This document shows positions 24,457 through 34,346 of a stretch of 64,000 bases of DNA, in pieces (positions within the stretch are counted from its first letter, which is position 1; every line of letters begins with the position of its first letter). The stretch is from Chaetoderma sp. LZ-2023a (Eukaryota; Mollusca; Caudofoveata; Chaetodermatida; Chaetodermatidae), in contig CM067367.1 in the NCBI GenBank assembly GCA_034401795.1, forward strand, positions 53,774,269-53,838,268. Direction: 5' to 3'. A program made the translations under genes and the position numbers. The notes below the pieces were generated by a model that searched no databases, had not been told where the DNA came from, and saw only the letters and a program-made list of their open reading frames with translations.

Positions 24457-26214
24457 ACAAGAAGCCCAAGGGGCCTGTGTTGCTCACCTGGAGCACCATC
24501 AATTTTTGTCAAAATTGTTGGTGGGTGGTTTAGCATTATTTTAAATGAGTTTGTGGACATTTTTGCAAGTGCAATATGGCCGCCAAAGACACTACATTTT
24601 GATTGCCCCATGGCACCCATGTTTTTTTGATGGATCAACTTCCCTTGAACAAATTTTAATGGCCCAAATTTCGGCCTGATCCATTCAGCGGTTCTGAAGG
24701 AGTCTTTTCATGAAAACCAGGTCATCCAAGATCGTCGCCGAACCATTTGGTCGATCAAGTCCTCTTGAACAAACTTGGCTTGCCTCTTGGTCTAGATGAC
24801 GATTCCCCAAGTGGTTTCGGAGAAGATTTTTAAAGACATTTCCTGAATTGGCCGATCGGCTTCGTTTAAACAAAATGAAATCTTTATGCCATAAGGATGC
24901 TTCCTGCCAAATATAATTAAAATCGGCCCAAGAGTTCTCGAGAAGACATTTTAAATTTCCCACTGCTTTAGTATGGGAGCGTTTGGGGGGAAAATGATCC
25001 AAGATGGCTGCCAAAATCCATCAAATAAAAAAATCCAATATGGCTGCCAAACAAACTATATTTTGATTGGTCCACCGCGGCCGTGTTTTTTGACGAATCA
25101 ACTTCTCTTGAACAAACCTTAATCGCCCTTAGTCGCTAATTATATACCACAAATTTCGGCCTGATCGCTTCAGCGGTTCTGGGGAAGAAGTCGTTTTTAT
25201 GAAAACTAGGTCATCCAAGATGGCCGCTGAACCATTTGGTCAATCAAGTTCCCTTGAACAAACTTGATTCAGCGCTTACCCGAGATCACATTTCCTGAGT
25301 TTTGAATCGATCCCTCAAATGGTTTGGGAGGAGAAGATTTTTAAAGACATTTTAAAAAATCGGGCGAAATCCAAGATGGTCGCCGGCCAAATTGGCCGAT
25401 CGGGTTCGTTTGAACAAACTTGAATCTCTATGCGTTAAGGATGCTACATGCCAAATATAATTGAAATCGGCACAGTAGTTCTCAAGAAGAAGATATTTTT
25501 AATTTCCCATTGCTTTAGTATGGGAGCTTTATATGGGAAAATGATCCAAGATGGCCGCCACACCGTTTATCGGACAGTTTCGAAAATTCCAAATTTGAGA
25601 TCAGAATACCCAAAAACCTACATAAAACCAATTTCGGCCTCAAAATCCATCAAATAATAAAATCCAATATGGCCGCCAAAAATGCTTTTTGATTGGCCCA
25701 CGGCGGCCATGTTTTTTGATGGATCAACTTCTCTTGAACAAACTTTCCTGGCCCTTAGTCACTAATCATATCTGCCAAATTTCGGCCTGATCCCTTCAGT
25801 GGTTCTGGAGAAGAAGTTATTTTCGCTAAAAACTAGGTCAACCAAGATTGCCGCCGAACTATTTGACCAATTAAGTGCCCTTGAACAAATTTGGTTGAGC
25901 TCTTGCCATAGATCATATTTCATGAGGTTTCCTTCAATCCCTCAAGCGGTTTCGGAGAAGAAGATTTTTTAATAAAACGTTTCTAAAAATCAACCAAAAT
26001 CCAAGATGGCCGCCGGCCTAATTGGCCGATCAGCTTCATTTGAACAACCTCGGATCCCTATGCCCTAATGATGCTTCCTGCCAAATATAATTGAAATTGG
26101 CCCAGCGGTTCTTGAGAAGAAGTCATTTAAAGGAAAAGTTGACGGATGGACGGACACACGACGGACGGTTGCCACGACATAAGCTCATTTGGCCTTTCAG
26201 GCCAGATGAGCTAA
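24457..26214 (+). repeat. Tandem-core element with two hairpin ends, ~3 units
   Basis: End A at 24457-24490 (ACAAGAAGCCCAAGGGGCC, then GCTCACCTG) is the reverse complement of the ends at 7996, 37385 and 41933. The body has about three units of 490-630 bp. Each contains AGGTCATCCAAGAT, CCAAGATGGCCGCC, GCCAAATATAATTGAAAT and TCTCTTGAACAAAC. After the core come GACGGATGGACGGACAC, GTTGCCACGACATAAG and a strong hairpin (26182-26212: AGCTCAT and TGGCC arms around a short loop) ending CTAA at 26214. GCTCACCTG at one end and CAGATGAGC at the other form short terminal inverted repeats. No protein is encoded. Pearl/HINE-type repeats of bivalves are a possible relative. Confidence 0.75.
26182..26212. 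repeat. Terminal hairpin (end B) of the tandem-core element
   Basis: Arms AGCTCAT-T-TGGCC and GGCCA-G-ATGAGCT pair around a 7-nt loop with one internal mismatch, and CTAA follows. It resembles a Helitron 3' end in layout, but the opposite end does not begin with TC. Confidence 0.8.
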
Positions 26215-26715
26215 TAATCAATAATTGTATGTCTATAAGTTTAACCAACCAAATTGTGCATCTCGCTTTTATGTGTCTATCTCTTTGGCCAATCAATTGT
26301 GCATATACGCTTTGGGGGGTAGTAATAACTGATTGAGAGCACAGATTCCCAGTAGCACTTGCACCAATAATTAATTATTGCATGTCTATCAGTTTAACCA
26401 ACAAAATTGTGCATCTTGGTTTTGGTTGGTATAATAATTGATTGAGAGCGCAGATGGCAAGTAGCGCATGTCCCAATAATCAATAATTGTGTATCTCACA
26501 TTGACCAACCAAATTGTGCATCCACCGCTTTTTGTTAGTACAATAATTTATTGACAGCACAGGCGGCAAGTCGCACTTGGCCCAATAATCAGTAACTGTG
26601 TGGCTATTGATTTGACCAAACAAATTGTACATCAATCGCTTTTTGCCGTTACAGTGAATGATTGACAGCACTGATGGCCAGTAGCACTTGCCCCAATAGT
26701 CAATAATTGTACGTC
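26215..26715. repeat. Tandem array, ~115-bp unit
   Basis: About five units share CAATAATTGT.TGTCTAT, TTTAACCAACCAAATTGTGCATC, GCTTTT and ATTGA.AGC.CAGAT.GCAAGTAGCACTTG, starting near 26222, 26371, 26487, 26597 and 26703. It merges into the next array. Confidence 0.85.
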
Positions 26716-27380
26716 TAACTTCAGCTAATCAGATCATGTGTTTATTGCTATAGCAAAAAAATCGATATTAGCTATAAATCATTTATGACCATCTATCACT
26801 TTACACAATCAGATCACATGTCTATCATTATACCCAAACATCAATATTTGCTATGATTTAAGCGTGTCTCTCGCTTTAGACAATCAGATTGCGTCTATCG
26901 CTATAGCCAAAAATCAATATGGGTTATAATTTATGCATGCCTATCGCTTCAGCCAATCAGATCGTGCATCTATCGATATAGCAAAAAATCCATAGTGGCT
27001 ATAATTTATGTGCGTCTAGCGCTATTTTGACAATAATCAGTAATGCTGTGTCAATTGCTTCAGCCAATCAGATCCTGCGTCTAACCCTGTAGTCAAACAT
27101 CAATATTGGCTATAAATTAATGCTGGTCTATTGCTTCAGCCAATCAGATCATGCCTTTATCACTATAGGTAGCAATCAATATTGGCTACAATTTATGTAC
27201 GTCTATCGCTTTAGACAATCAGATTGTGCGTCTATTGCTATAGCCAAAAATCTATATTGGTTATAATTTATGCCTGTCTATCACTTCAGCCAATAAGATT
27301 GCACCGCTGTCACTATAGGCAACAATCAATATTGGCTATAATTTATGAACATCTATCGCTTCAGCCAATCAGATCACAGG
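26716..27380. repeat. Tandem array, ~75-80-bp unit with CCAAT-box motif
   Basis: About nine units. The best ones read CTATCGCTTCAGCCAATCAG, then ATC, TCTATCGCTATAGCCAAAAAT, CAATATTGGCTATAATTTATG. The motif AGCCAATCAG is intact near 26952, 27062, 27139 and 27364 and varied in other units. CAATATTGGCTATA contributes a second, inverted CCAAT-like site (ATTGG). No coding role is apparent. Confidence 0.88.
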
Positions 27381-27546
27381 TCTATAAATCTGACTGTCTG
27401 CCGCTGCGCATACTTGATTTACAGCTGTCAATCATTTTGATTGATATCTGAGCCCCATATAAATAATTAAGGCAATATTTTCCTGCTCATTCTGACAATT
27501 ATTGAGCTAGAGTGAATTTAGGTGTCTGTACTACTAGTAATTAGTG

Positions 27547-27548
<2 letters not shown>

Positions 27549-27623
<75 letters not shown>
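27549..27623. repeat. (AGT)n microsatellite, ~25 units
   Basis: Perfect trinucleotide run. Confidence 0.97.
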
Positions 27624-27627
<4 letters not shown>

Positions 27628-28257
27628 TCTAAATGAATCAAGAGATGTACTCTATGGTTATCCCATTGGATTTACGTGATTCAAAGGAGGAAACAATCGA
27701 GTAGGAATGAGTGTTTTAATTATATTAGTAGTAGACTTAACAGGAGTTTCTGAATGGGCCGAGGGGTGTACTTTACGGATATACCATTAGATTTGCCCCT
27801 ATATATTTAAGAGGAAAGAAAACATATTTTTAGCTTCTTTCTATGCCAATCTAAAACATGTCTATCCCACCACTTTACCTCTTGGGTTCCGTTTAGCCTG
27901 ACAGTGCTGCCATTTTAATTGACCATTACTGATGTCATATATAGGTGCAGACTCATCAAATTCTCTACGATAAATAATAACAATATTTCATATTGAATGT
28001 TTTGAAATTAATTGGTATTGATATCTGCAGCAGCAACAAGTTTCAGCCAAATTACTTTCCAAATATTTAACATCCTGTAAGCTTATACATGCGTGTACGG
28101 CTATATAATGGCTACGGCAATTATGTATTAAAATCTTTGCTATCTTTCTTCGTCAGCATGCATTCTACACGTGCAGTATATGAAATTCTATCGATTCAAT
28201 GGCTGTATTATAGTGAGTATAACGTAAGTTGAGTTGTAAGATAGCATATGCATGTCC
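27624..28257. other. No gene; one decayed MITE centre
   Basis: Unremarkable AT-rich DNA. GAATGTTTTGAAATTAATT near 27996 and CCAAATATTTAACATC near 28060 are the two arms of a worn MITE palindrome. Confidence 0.45.
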
Positions 28258-28450
28258 TTAACCCTTTCACCGATAAATTCAAGCCCCATATTTCATTTTC
28301 ATCGCAATCATATACAGGGAAACTGTTGAATACTTTGATATTACCTTGACTGGAACCCGTTGCTGTTATGGTAGCAACGACTTCCAGTCAAATAAATTTC
28401 AAAATATTCAACAGAATACGTTTTATAGCCTATCATAGTGAGAGGGTTAA
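28258..28450. mobile_element. TTAA-flanked palindromic MITE
   Basis: Ends TTAACCCTTTCACC and GTGAGAGGGTTAA, with TTAA on both sides as expected for piggyBac-type insertion. The centre is a palindrome: TGAATACTTTGATATTACC / AATTTCAAAATATTCAACAG around TTGCTGTTATGGTAGCAA. About 193 bp, non-coding. Confidence 0.8.
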
Positions 28451-29364
28451 TTAATTAAGAGATATACACTTTCAAGCAAGAGTTGATACGCCACCATCCC
28501 TTGATTTAGATGCCCGGGTAGGGTAAGAGCTGTGAAAAAAGAGAAGTGAACTTGTTAACATAAATTAATATTAATACGATATACAATATTTTAAGCGCTT
28601 TGTCTAGTCATCCTTGTCGTCAAGCTGATACATATATTTATAACTGGTACCCGCGTATAATATATATATATATCTATATCCGTTTACCCATGAAGACTAG
28701 CGAGCACTTGAGATTCATTGTGAGAACGCTAACTCATATGGTTCTCGGGAACCGGTCGATCATGCGAGTACGTGGAACAAGAAGTAAACACGCTATGCTT
28801 TACGCATGTATCGTTAGCTTGAGCGGGCGTGTTACGCCTGGATCCCTGTCTGCGTAAATATAATGATCTCGCGTGAACCCGAAACCAATCGACTTCGACC
28901 AGACAGATGTGTGCTTGTGCAAGGCAGAGAGAGATTTCTGCACAACATTTCCATTACATATTCTGCTTTTACAATATATTTACAAGAATTAACTTGATAT
29001 GTGCGTGATAACCATAAAACTGTTGGTGAACTAAGCATATCTAAATCAACACTGGACTAAATAGGTTCGTATTTTATCGCGTTATTACGATCATTCATGT
29101 TGTATGGGCAACCGGCATCATCATTTGGTCAATTGACATGTCACTTATGCGTGTAGTTGTCTTGCATGTATGACGGCGTCTACGATTCCACATCTGAATA
29201 CTTAGACAAATTATACCAAACTTGTCATTCGATTGTGAACGTCTAGCATAATACAAACAGGTAATTGTACAATTACAGTAACTGAGTAGGCCTAAGCCAA
29301 GTAGCAGTAGTCGGTAGACATGGAGGGTTATATTTATAATCAATGAATGATGATCAATCAATGC
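28451..29364. other. No feature seen
   Basis: About 0.9 kb without a recognisable gene or repeat, apart from a few AT units near 28657. Confidence 0.35.
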
Positions 29365-29815
29365 ACCTTGCCAGTTTTAGCTATCCCCCGCCCATCTCTA
29401 TCTCAACTCCACCCACACATCGTCCGTGTTGGGATCGATCGATCGCTGAACTCCCTGACTATTCATCGATTTATAGGCTCTGCCTTTGATCATGATGGAC
29501 TGCCCAATTGTAATATGCTTTGGTATATTATATAATAGGTTAAGCATGAAATAAATAATCTTGACTCAATTTCTAGAAAACTGTACAAGTAAGCTATTAA
29601 ATATTTTGAAAATAATTTGACTGGTTATGGCAGCAACAGCGTCCAGTCAAATTAGTTTCAAAATATTCAACAGAATGTTTATGAAATGCTAAAGATATTA
29701 CAATTCGTACAACGTGTCAGACTATTAACTATTAAGCATTAAAGACGGACTATATAGAGTCATTCATGACGTCATGATTATGATGTTATCTAAACTTGGA
29801 AAGGTCCATTGCAAC
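29365..29815 (+). mobile_element. MITE family A, plus copy with internal extra segment
   Basis: Left landmarks at 29371-29460 (CAGTTTTAGCTATCCCCC, CCACCCACAC, GATCGATCG.TGAACTCCCTGACTAT) are separated by about 110 bp of extra sequence from TTTCTAGAAAACTGTACA (29570), the palindrome (29605-29672) and the right part, ending TGGAAAGGTCC at about 29808. Confidence 0.75.
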
Positions 29816-29931
29816 TGCATAAGTGATAAGATTAGAATGTGTCATGACTCATCTCATGCACGGTCATGGGTGTGGCTTGCACTGCCAGTCTGCCACAGCA
29901 GTGACTGTGATTATATTATTCATCGCATGGA

Positions 29932-30126
29932 CCTAAATTCCAACTGTAGCTTTTTGGCACAGCCAGGGTGCAATGAGAGACAAATGATTTCAGTTTCAAG
30001 TTGAGTTATTTTATATTTTTTAGCTCAGCTAACTTCTCAAATGTAGACTTACCCGAAACCACTTCGGCAGGCGAAACTCTAGAAACTTGCTCTAGGTCAA
30101 CAGATGAACCAAATTTTTTCAAGAGA
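29932..30126 (+). repeat. Direct repeat, copy 1 of 2
   Basis: About 195 bp, sharing CCTAAATTCCAACT, GTGCAATGAGAG, CAAATGATTTCAGTTTCAAG, TTACCCGAAACCACTT and GGTCAACAGATGAACC with 31247-31453, at roughly 85 percent by eye. Confidence 0.85.
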
Positions 30127-30489
30127 ACCTGATTGGTCGATTGGCTTGTTGGCCATCTTGGATGACCTTATTTTCACAAAAACAACTTTACAGCCATCGA
30201 TCAATCAGAATTCAGCATTTTTTGTGGCCATATTGGAATTTGCTATTTCATGGATTTTGAAGTCAAATTTGGTTTTATCTGGGTATACGGGTATGGCGAT
30301 GTTAAATTTTCCACTTTCCCCTTTATCATACTCATTCTCATGCAGAGTTTCACCAGTGTTGGAATCGGTGTACTCATGTACAGAAAAGTATACATTCATA
30401 TTCAATCCTGATGTAAGATATTTACCAATTTGATTGAAAGTGGTTTGTACCTAGTAAGATAGAGTGAAAGATTCGACTTTATCCATAAA
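30127..30489. repeat. Tandem-core fragment
   Basis: GGCCATCTTGGATGACC, TTCACAAAAACAACTT, CAATCAGAATTCAGC and GGCCATATTGGAATTTG correspond to one unit of the 34.3-37.4 kb core. No terminal hairpin is seen here. Confidence 0.7.
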
Positions 30490-30760
30490 TCATATGATGT
30501 CATTATCAACTAGGTGTCCGATAGGATGATGTCATAATCAATTACATCATGAATGACATAGCTAAGTTTGTCACGAACGCTATGGCAGCAACAGCACATG
30601 ACAAATTAGTTTCAAAATGTTCAGTCATTTACCTGTCCTGTATAGTTTTCTGGAAATTGATAGTCAGGGATCGATCGATCCCAATACGGGTGAAGTGCGG
30701 ATCGGGCTTAGCTAGAGATGGGTGGGGCATAGCTAAAACTGGATTCATCTATTGGTTTAA
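30490..30760 (-). mobile_element. MITE family A, reverse partial copy
   Basis: It has TCATATGATGTCATTATC, a one-sided centre (AAATTAGTTTCAAAATGTTCA), TTACCTGTCCTGTATAG, a GATCGATCGATCCC landmark and GCTTAGCTAGAGATGGG. The left palindrome arm is missing. Confidence 0.7.
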
Positions 30761-31246
30761 TCCTTTATCCCTTACACACCAGAAATGATATATTCTTTAT
30801 GATATTCTATGGTCCTGGTAGGAATACTTTAACTTTCATCAGCATTTTTCAAGGGGGATAACTGAATATGGGATAATTTTGTTAAAAACAAATTGTAGTA
30901 TTTTGTTTATACCTAATTATTCACTGAAAGGAATAGTTAGTGTAGGTTCAGAACTATTCAACACGTATCAAGGGTTTGATGAATTTTCATGGGCGACTGA
31001 AATTTCTTTAGGTTTTCAAGGCAGATAACTCTGGTGAATATGGACAGACTTCACTAAAACGAAATCATGATGCTGTCTCTCCATAAAGACCTAATATATT
31101 TGCTGGAAATTATTTTTGTGTAGGTTAAAATCACAAGATCTGGACTAGGGTATCGGATGGACAGGCAACAAGCGACCTCACGTAATACAAAGCCACTCTT
31201 TGTGGGTTTATAAAAAGTAATCTTGTAACCTTCGTTCTCCAAATAG
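30761..31246. other. No gene; faint 170-bp-array similarity
   Basis: AGGCAGATAACTCTGGTGAA and TATGGACAGA...AAATCATGATG near 31017-31075 recall the array at 175-900 in reverse. Nothing else is recognised. Confidence 0.35.
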
Positions 31247-31453
31247 CCTAAATTCCAACTCTAGGTTGGCCTTTTGCCACTGCCAGTGTGCAATGAGAGG
31301 CAAATGATTTCAGTTTCAAGTTGAGTTATTTTATATTTTTTAGTGTAGCTGACTTATCAAACCTAGACTTACCCGAAACCACTTTAGCAGATTAATGCGA
31401 AACTCTAGAAACCTGCTTTAGGTCAACAGATGAACCAAATTTTCAAGAGACAC
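31247..31453 (+). repeat. Direct repeat, copy 2 of 2
   Basis: Partner of 29932-30126, about 1.3 kb downstream. It has a small insertion (ATTAATGC) relative to copy 1. Confidence 0.85.
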
Positions 31454-31479
31454 GTTCTTTATGAAGCAAAGAACATTTT

Positions 31480-31590
31480 GTTGAATATTTTGAAACTAAT
31501 TTGATTGAGCGCTGACATTGCTGCAATAGACAACAACAGTTTCTGGACAGTTTTAAATTGTTGTAGTTTCAAAATATTTGACAGTTTTCC
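31480..31590. repeat. MITE palindrome remnant
   Basis: TTGAATATTTTGAAACTAAT and GTTTCAAAATATTTGACAG flank a diverged loop with GCTGACATTGCTGC. Confidence 0.65.
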
Positions 31591-31638
31591 TGTATTGTTG
31601 TTTTGAACTTGAAATTCCACATACTCCGATTTCACGGG

Positions 31639-31846
31639 TTAATCCTTAACACTCTGATGTCAATGTTCTATCTTTTACTGAGTCAATATCAAAGAAACTG
31701 GTGTACATTTAAAACAATTTTGGTGGAAGATGTTGCCGTCTACGACGGCACCATCTCCCACCAAAATTGTTCAAAAATGAACACCAGGTCATCTGTTAAC
31801 TTAATTTAAAAATTAACAATTTTAACATCAGAGTGTTACGGGTTAA
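31639..31846. mobile_element. TTAA-flanked palindromic MITE
   Basis: The ends TTAATCCTTAACACTCTG and (reverse complement of the right end) TTAACCCGTAACACTCTG match over 22 bp with about three differences, including the TTAA. The body folds on itself (ACAATTTTGGTGG.AGATG / CATCTCCCACCAAAATTGT). Non-coding. Confidence 0.82.
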
Positions 31847-31879
31847 AGGTTACTTCAACCATTTCATGGCTAAGCCGGC

Positions 31880-32075
31880 AACCAGCTTCTGTCCTGAGTG
31901 ATCTTAAGGCATGTCCATTTGCAAACCAAGAGAATACAATTTTTTGACAATTTACCACTGAACTGACAGGCTCCAAAACCGAGCCAGTGAAAATCTTTCA
32001 AAAATAATCTCATGTGACCTGCAACAGGACATTCAATAAGCAGGTGTTTGGATTTTCTTGACCAAATTTAGCCAT
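31880..32075. mobile_element. MITE family B remnant
   Basis: Contains GTCCATTTGCAAACCAAGAG, TTTACCACTGAACTGAC, GAGCCAGTGAAAATCTTTC and a worn right arm. Compare the intact palindromes at 38129 and 39801. Confidence 0.6.
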
Positions 32076-34077
32076 TGAAGGTTTAACGAGACACTAAGCT
32101 CATCTCATAATAGCTATTCACATCATATAGCATGCCACTCATAAATTATGCATGCCATTTTAAGTAATCATGTCATTACATAGAAGGATATTCAGGCTTT
32201 ACTAGATAAATGTTAATACATTTTTTACCAGCATCACTAGACACAATGGTAAATGCCAGCATGGAGTGCTTGGTGGTGGTGGTGGTGTTGTTGTTAAGAT
32301 ATTTTTTAATAACTGGTTCTACTACTCCAAATTTGGAGAGAAGCATGCCGGTGTGTTCCCGAACACATGTTCCCATTTTGCGGTCAAAAGCTAAAATGCA
32401 ACAGTTTCCACAAGTTTTGAAAATAGCCATTTTATGCATTCTTCAATATCTCTGGTTCTACTTGTGCAATTGTCTCCAAACTTGTGTAGAGTGGGTCGTG
32501 AACATGTATGCCAAATTTGTGTCCAATGAATAGAAGGTGACAGCTTTAAGTAACTAAGGTAACCAGGTTTTCTAGATTGTCTGGCTCTGGGGGCAAGCCT
32601 CTGACTATACAGCTTTGTTAGATGGAGTCACGGACGGATTGATTGTTTGTCTATTAGGCTATTTACTTGATAGACAGATAGTCTTTTCTCTAAATTGGCG
32701 GTTGACTATCAATATACTTCTGGAGAGACAACAACAGTCTTAACTTGTATGGTTCGAGTACCAGTTTCTAACAGGGTATGGACAGTTTTGCCGATTTCAT
32801 ATGAATGGTAAGCTTTTTGTCAAGAAATGGCTTCTATTTAGTAATTAGCAAGTGTTCATTGAAATAATAAATGCATTAAAATTGCCAAATAAATTTACTG
32901 GTGTAAAAACCTAGCATTGGTTTTCAGAGAGTTTCTGTGTATTTAGGGACCAGTTTCTAACATGGATGTAAATCTGTTATTTATTATAGCAACAAGATAG
33001 TGATATAACACCATTGCCTATGGTATGATAACAGGAGGGTCTATCAGCAAATATAATAATGCAAATGCCACTAAAAAGGGAGCAAAGCTTAATTTATTAT
33101 AGTAAATCTAGACCTGGTCAAATTCCATTTTTCGCAATACCCGGTATACATAGACAGCAGCAACACCATATTCAAAGTCAAAATCTTGTATCCTTACTTT
33201 GTAAAGTAGTAAATCTGGTGTTTAAAATGAAAATAGGGATTATTTTGCTTACCATAAAGCTATTAAAATTATTTTATTTGTTACCATATATAGGAACTAT
33301 GGCCGTGTTTGCATTGGGCTTGAGCGTGAAAAAAAAATCCAATCTCGATATGTAAATAATATAAGCACCCCATGTCCCTTCAGTGCATCCTGAATAATTA
33401 TTATGCTGGTGAAATCAACACACTGTGTTTAACAGCAACTGACAGATGTTGTCTGGCATGAAAACTGGATCAGTTTGTTTCATTTCTTTAACAGTTATGA
33501 ACATTTTGCTGGACCCTGAAAAAAGTAATAGTGAAAACACATGCTTTTCACATGCCAAACAAAAGTTAGGTAAAATAATTACTTATTTCTGTTGCATTTT
33601 GATCAGATCTTCAAATAATGTGTATAAATGATGTATCTATTGAAATAAATATGTTTTGATGATGTCACCAAAACAACGAGTAAGGGAGAACGCAAAAAGG
33701 ACCAATTGTTAGAAATAGAAACGGGTACTCCGACCATACTTTGTTTTTCAACTTTAATCAATTCAATAATAGCACTACATAATAATTTTTCACTTCAGAC
33801 TTTCTATTGTTGACTATCAGCAAATTTGCAAAACTTTCTCTCAATAACTTTCTGCCAAGTGAGCTCAACTTCTTTCTATAAGAATTTCACACATATTTAA
33901 TATAGCATACTGGTTTCCAGGCAAACCAACATTAAAACATGTCTGTTCAATAATTTCCAAAAAAATGCATTTTCAGCAATATATTAATACAATCCTTAAC
34001 TAGATTGAGCGGTTGATGACGCGTCATCGCAAATCCCCACGTTCACTGCTTTGAACTTTTGACACATCCCACAACCC
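32076..34077. other. Gene-free AT-rich stretch
   Basis: About 2 kb without a supported gene. A short GGT/GTT run lies at 32272-32296. Open frames of 60-107 codons (32176-32533, 33059-33355) show no recognisable domain. No strong repeat was seen. Confidence 0.4.
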
Positions 34078-34346
34078 ACCCCGGGGGTGGAACCATATGT
34101 AAACGTCCTTTTGCACTCAGCAATCATATGGGTAACTCGCATACCAAATGTGGTTGAATTTCATGCAATAGTGTCAGAGGAGTTGCATTCCAATCAATTT
34201 CATGACCTTTTAACCCCATCCGCCACCCCTAGGGGCAAGGCCAAATGTAAATGTGCTCACCCACTCCATATTGATATGGGTAACTCACACCACATTTGGT
34301 TGAATTCATCTAATGGTTCCGGAGGAGATGTGTTAAAAATCAATTT
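34078..34346. repeat. Two-copy tandem repeat, ~144-bp unit
   Basis: Both units carry CCACCCC.GGGG, ATGTAAA.GT, ATATGGGTAACTC and ACCA.ATGTGGTTGAATT or ACCACATTTGGTTGAATTCA, followed by GGAGGAG.TG. It abuts the start of the next tandem-core element. Confidence 0.75.

Noticed and set aside
24457..26214. Calling this a Helitron outright
   Set aside because: End B fits, but the opposite end lacks TC and no Rep-helicase fragment is present, so only a resemblance is recorded.
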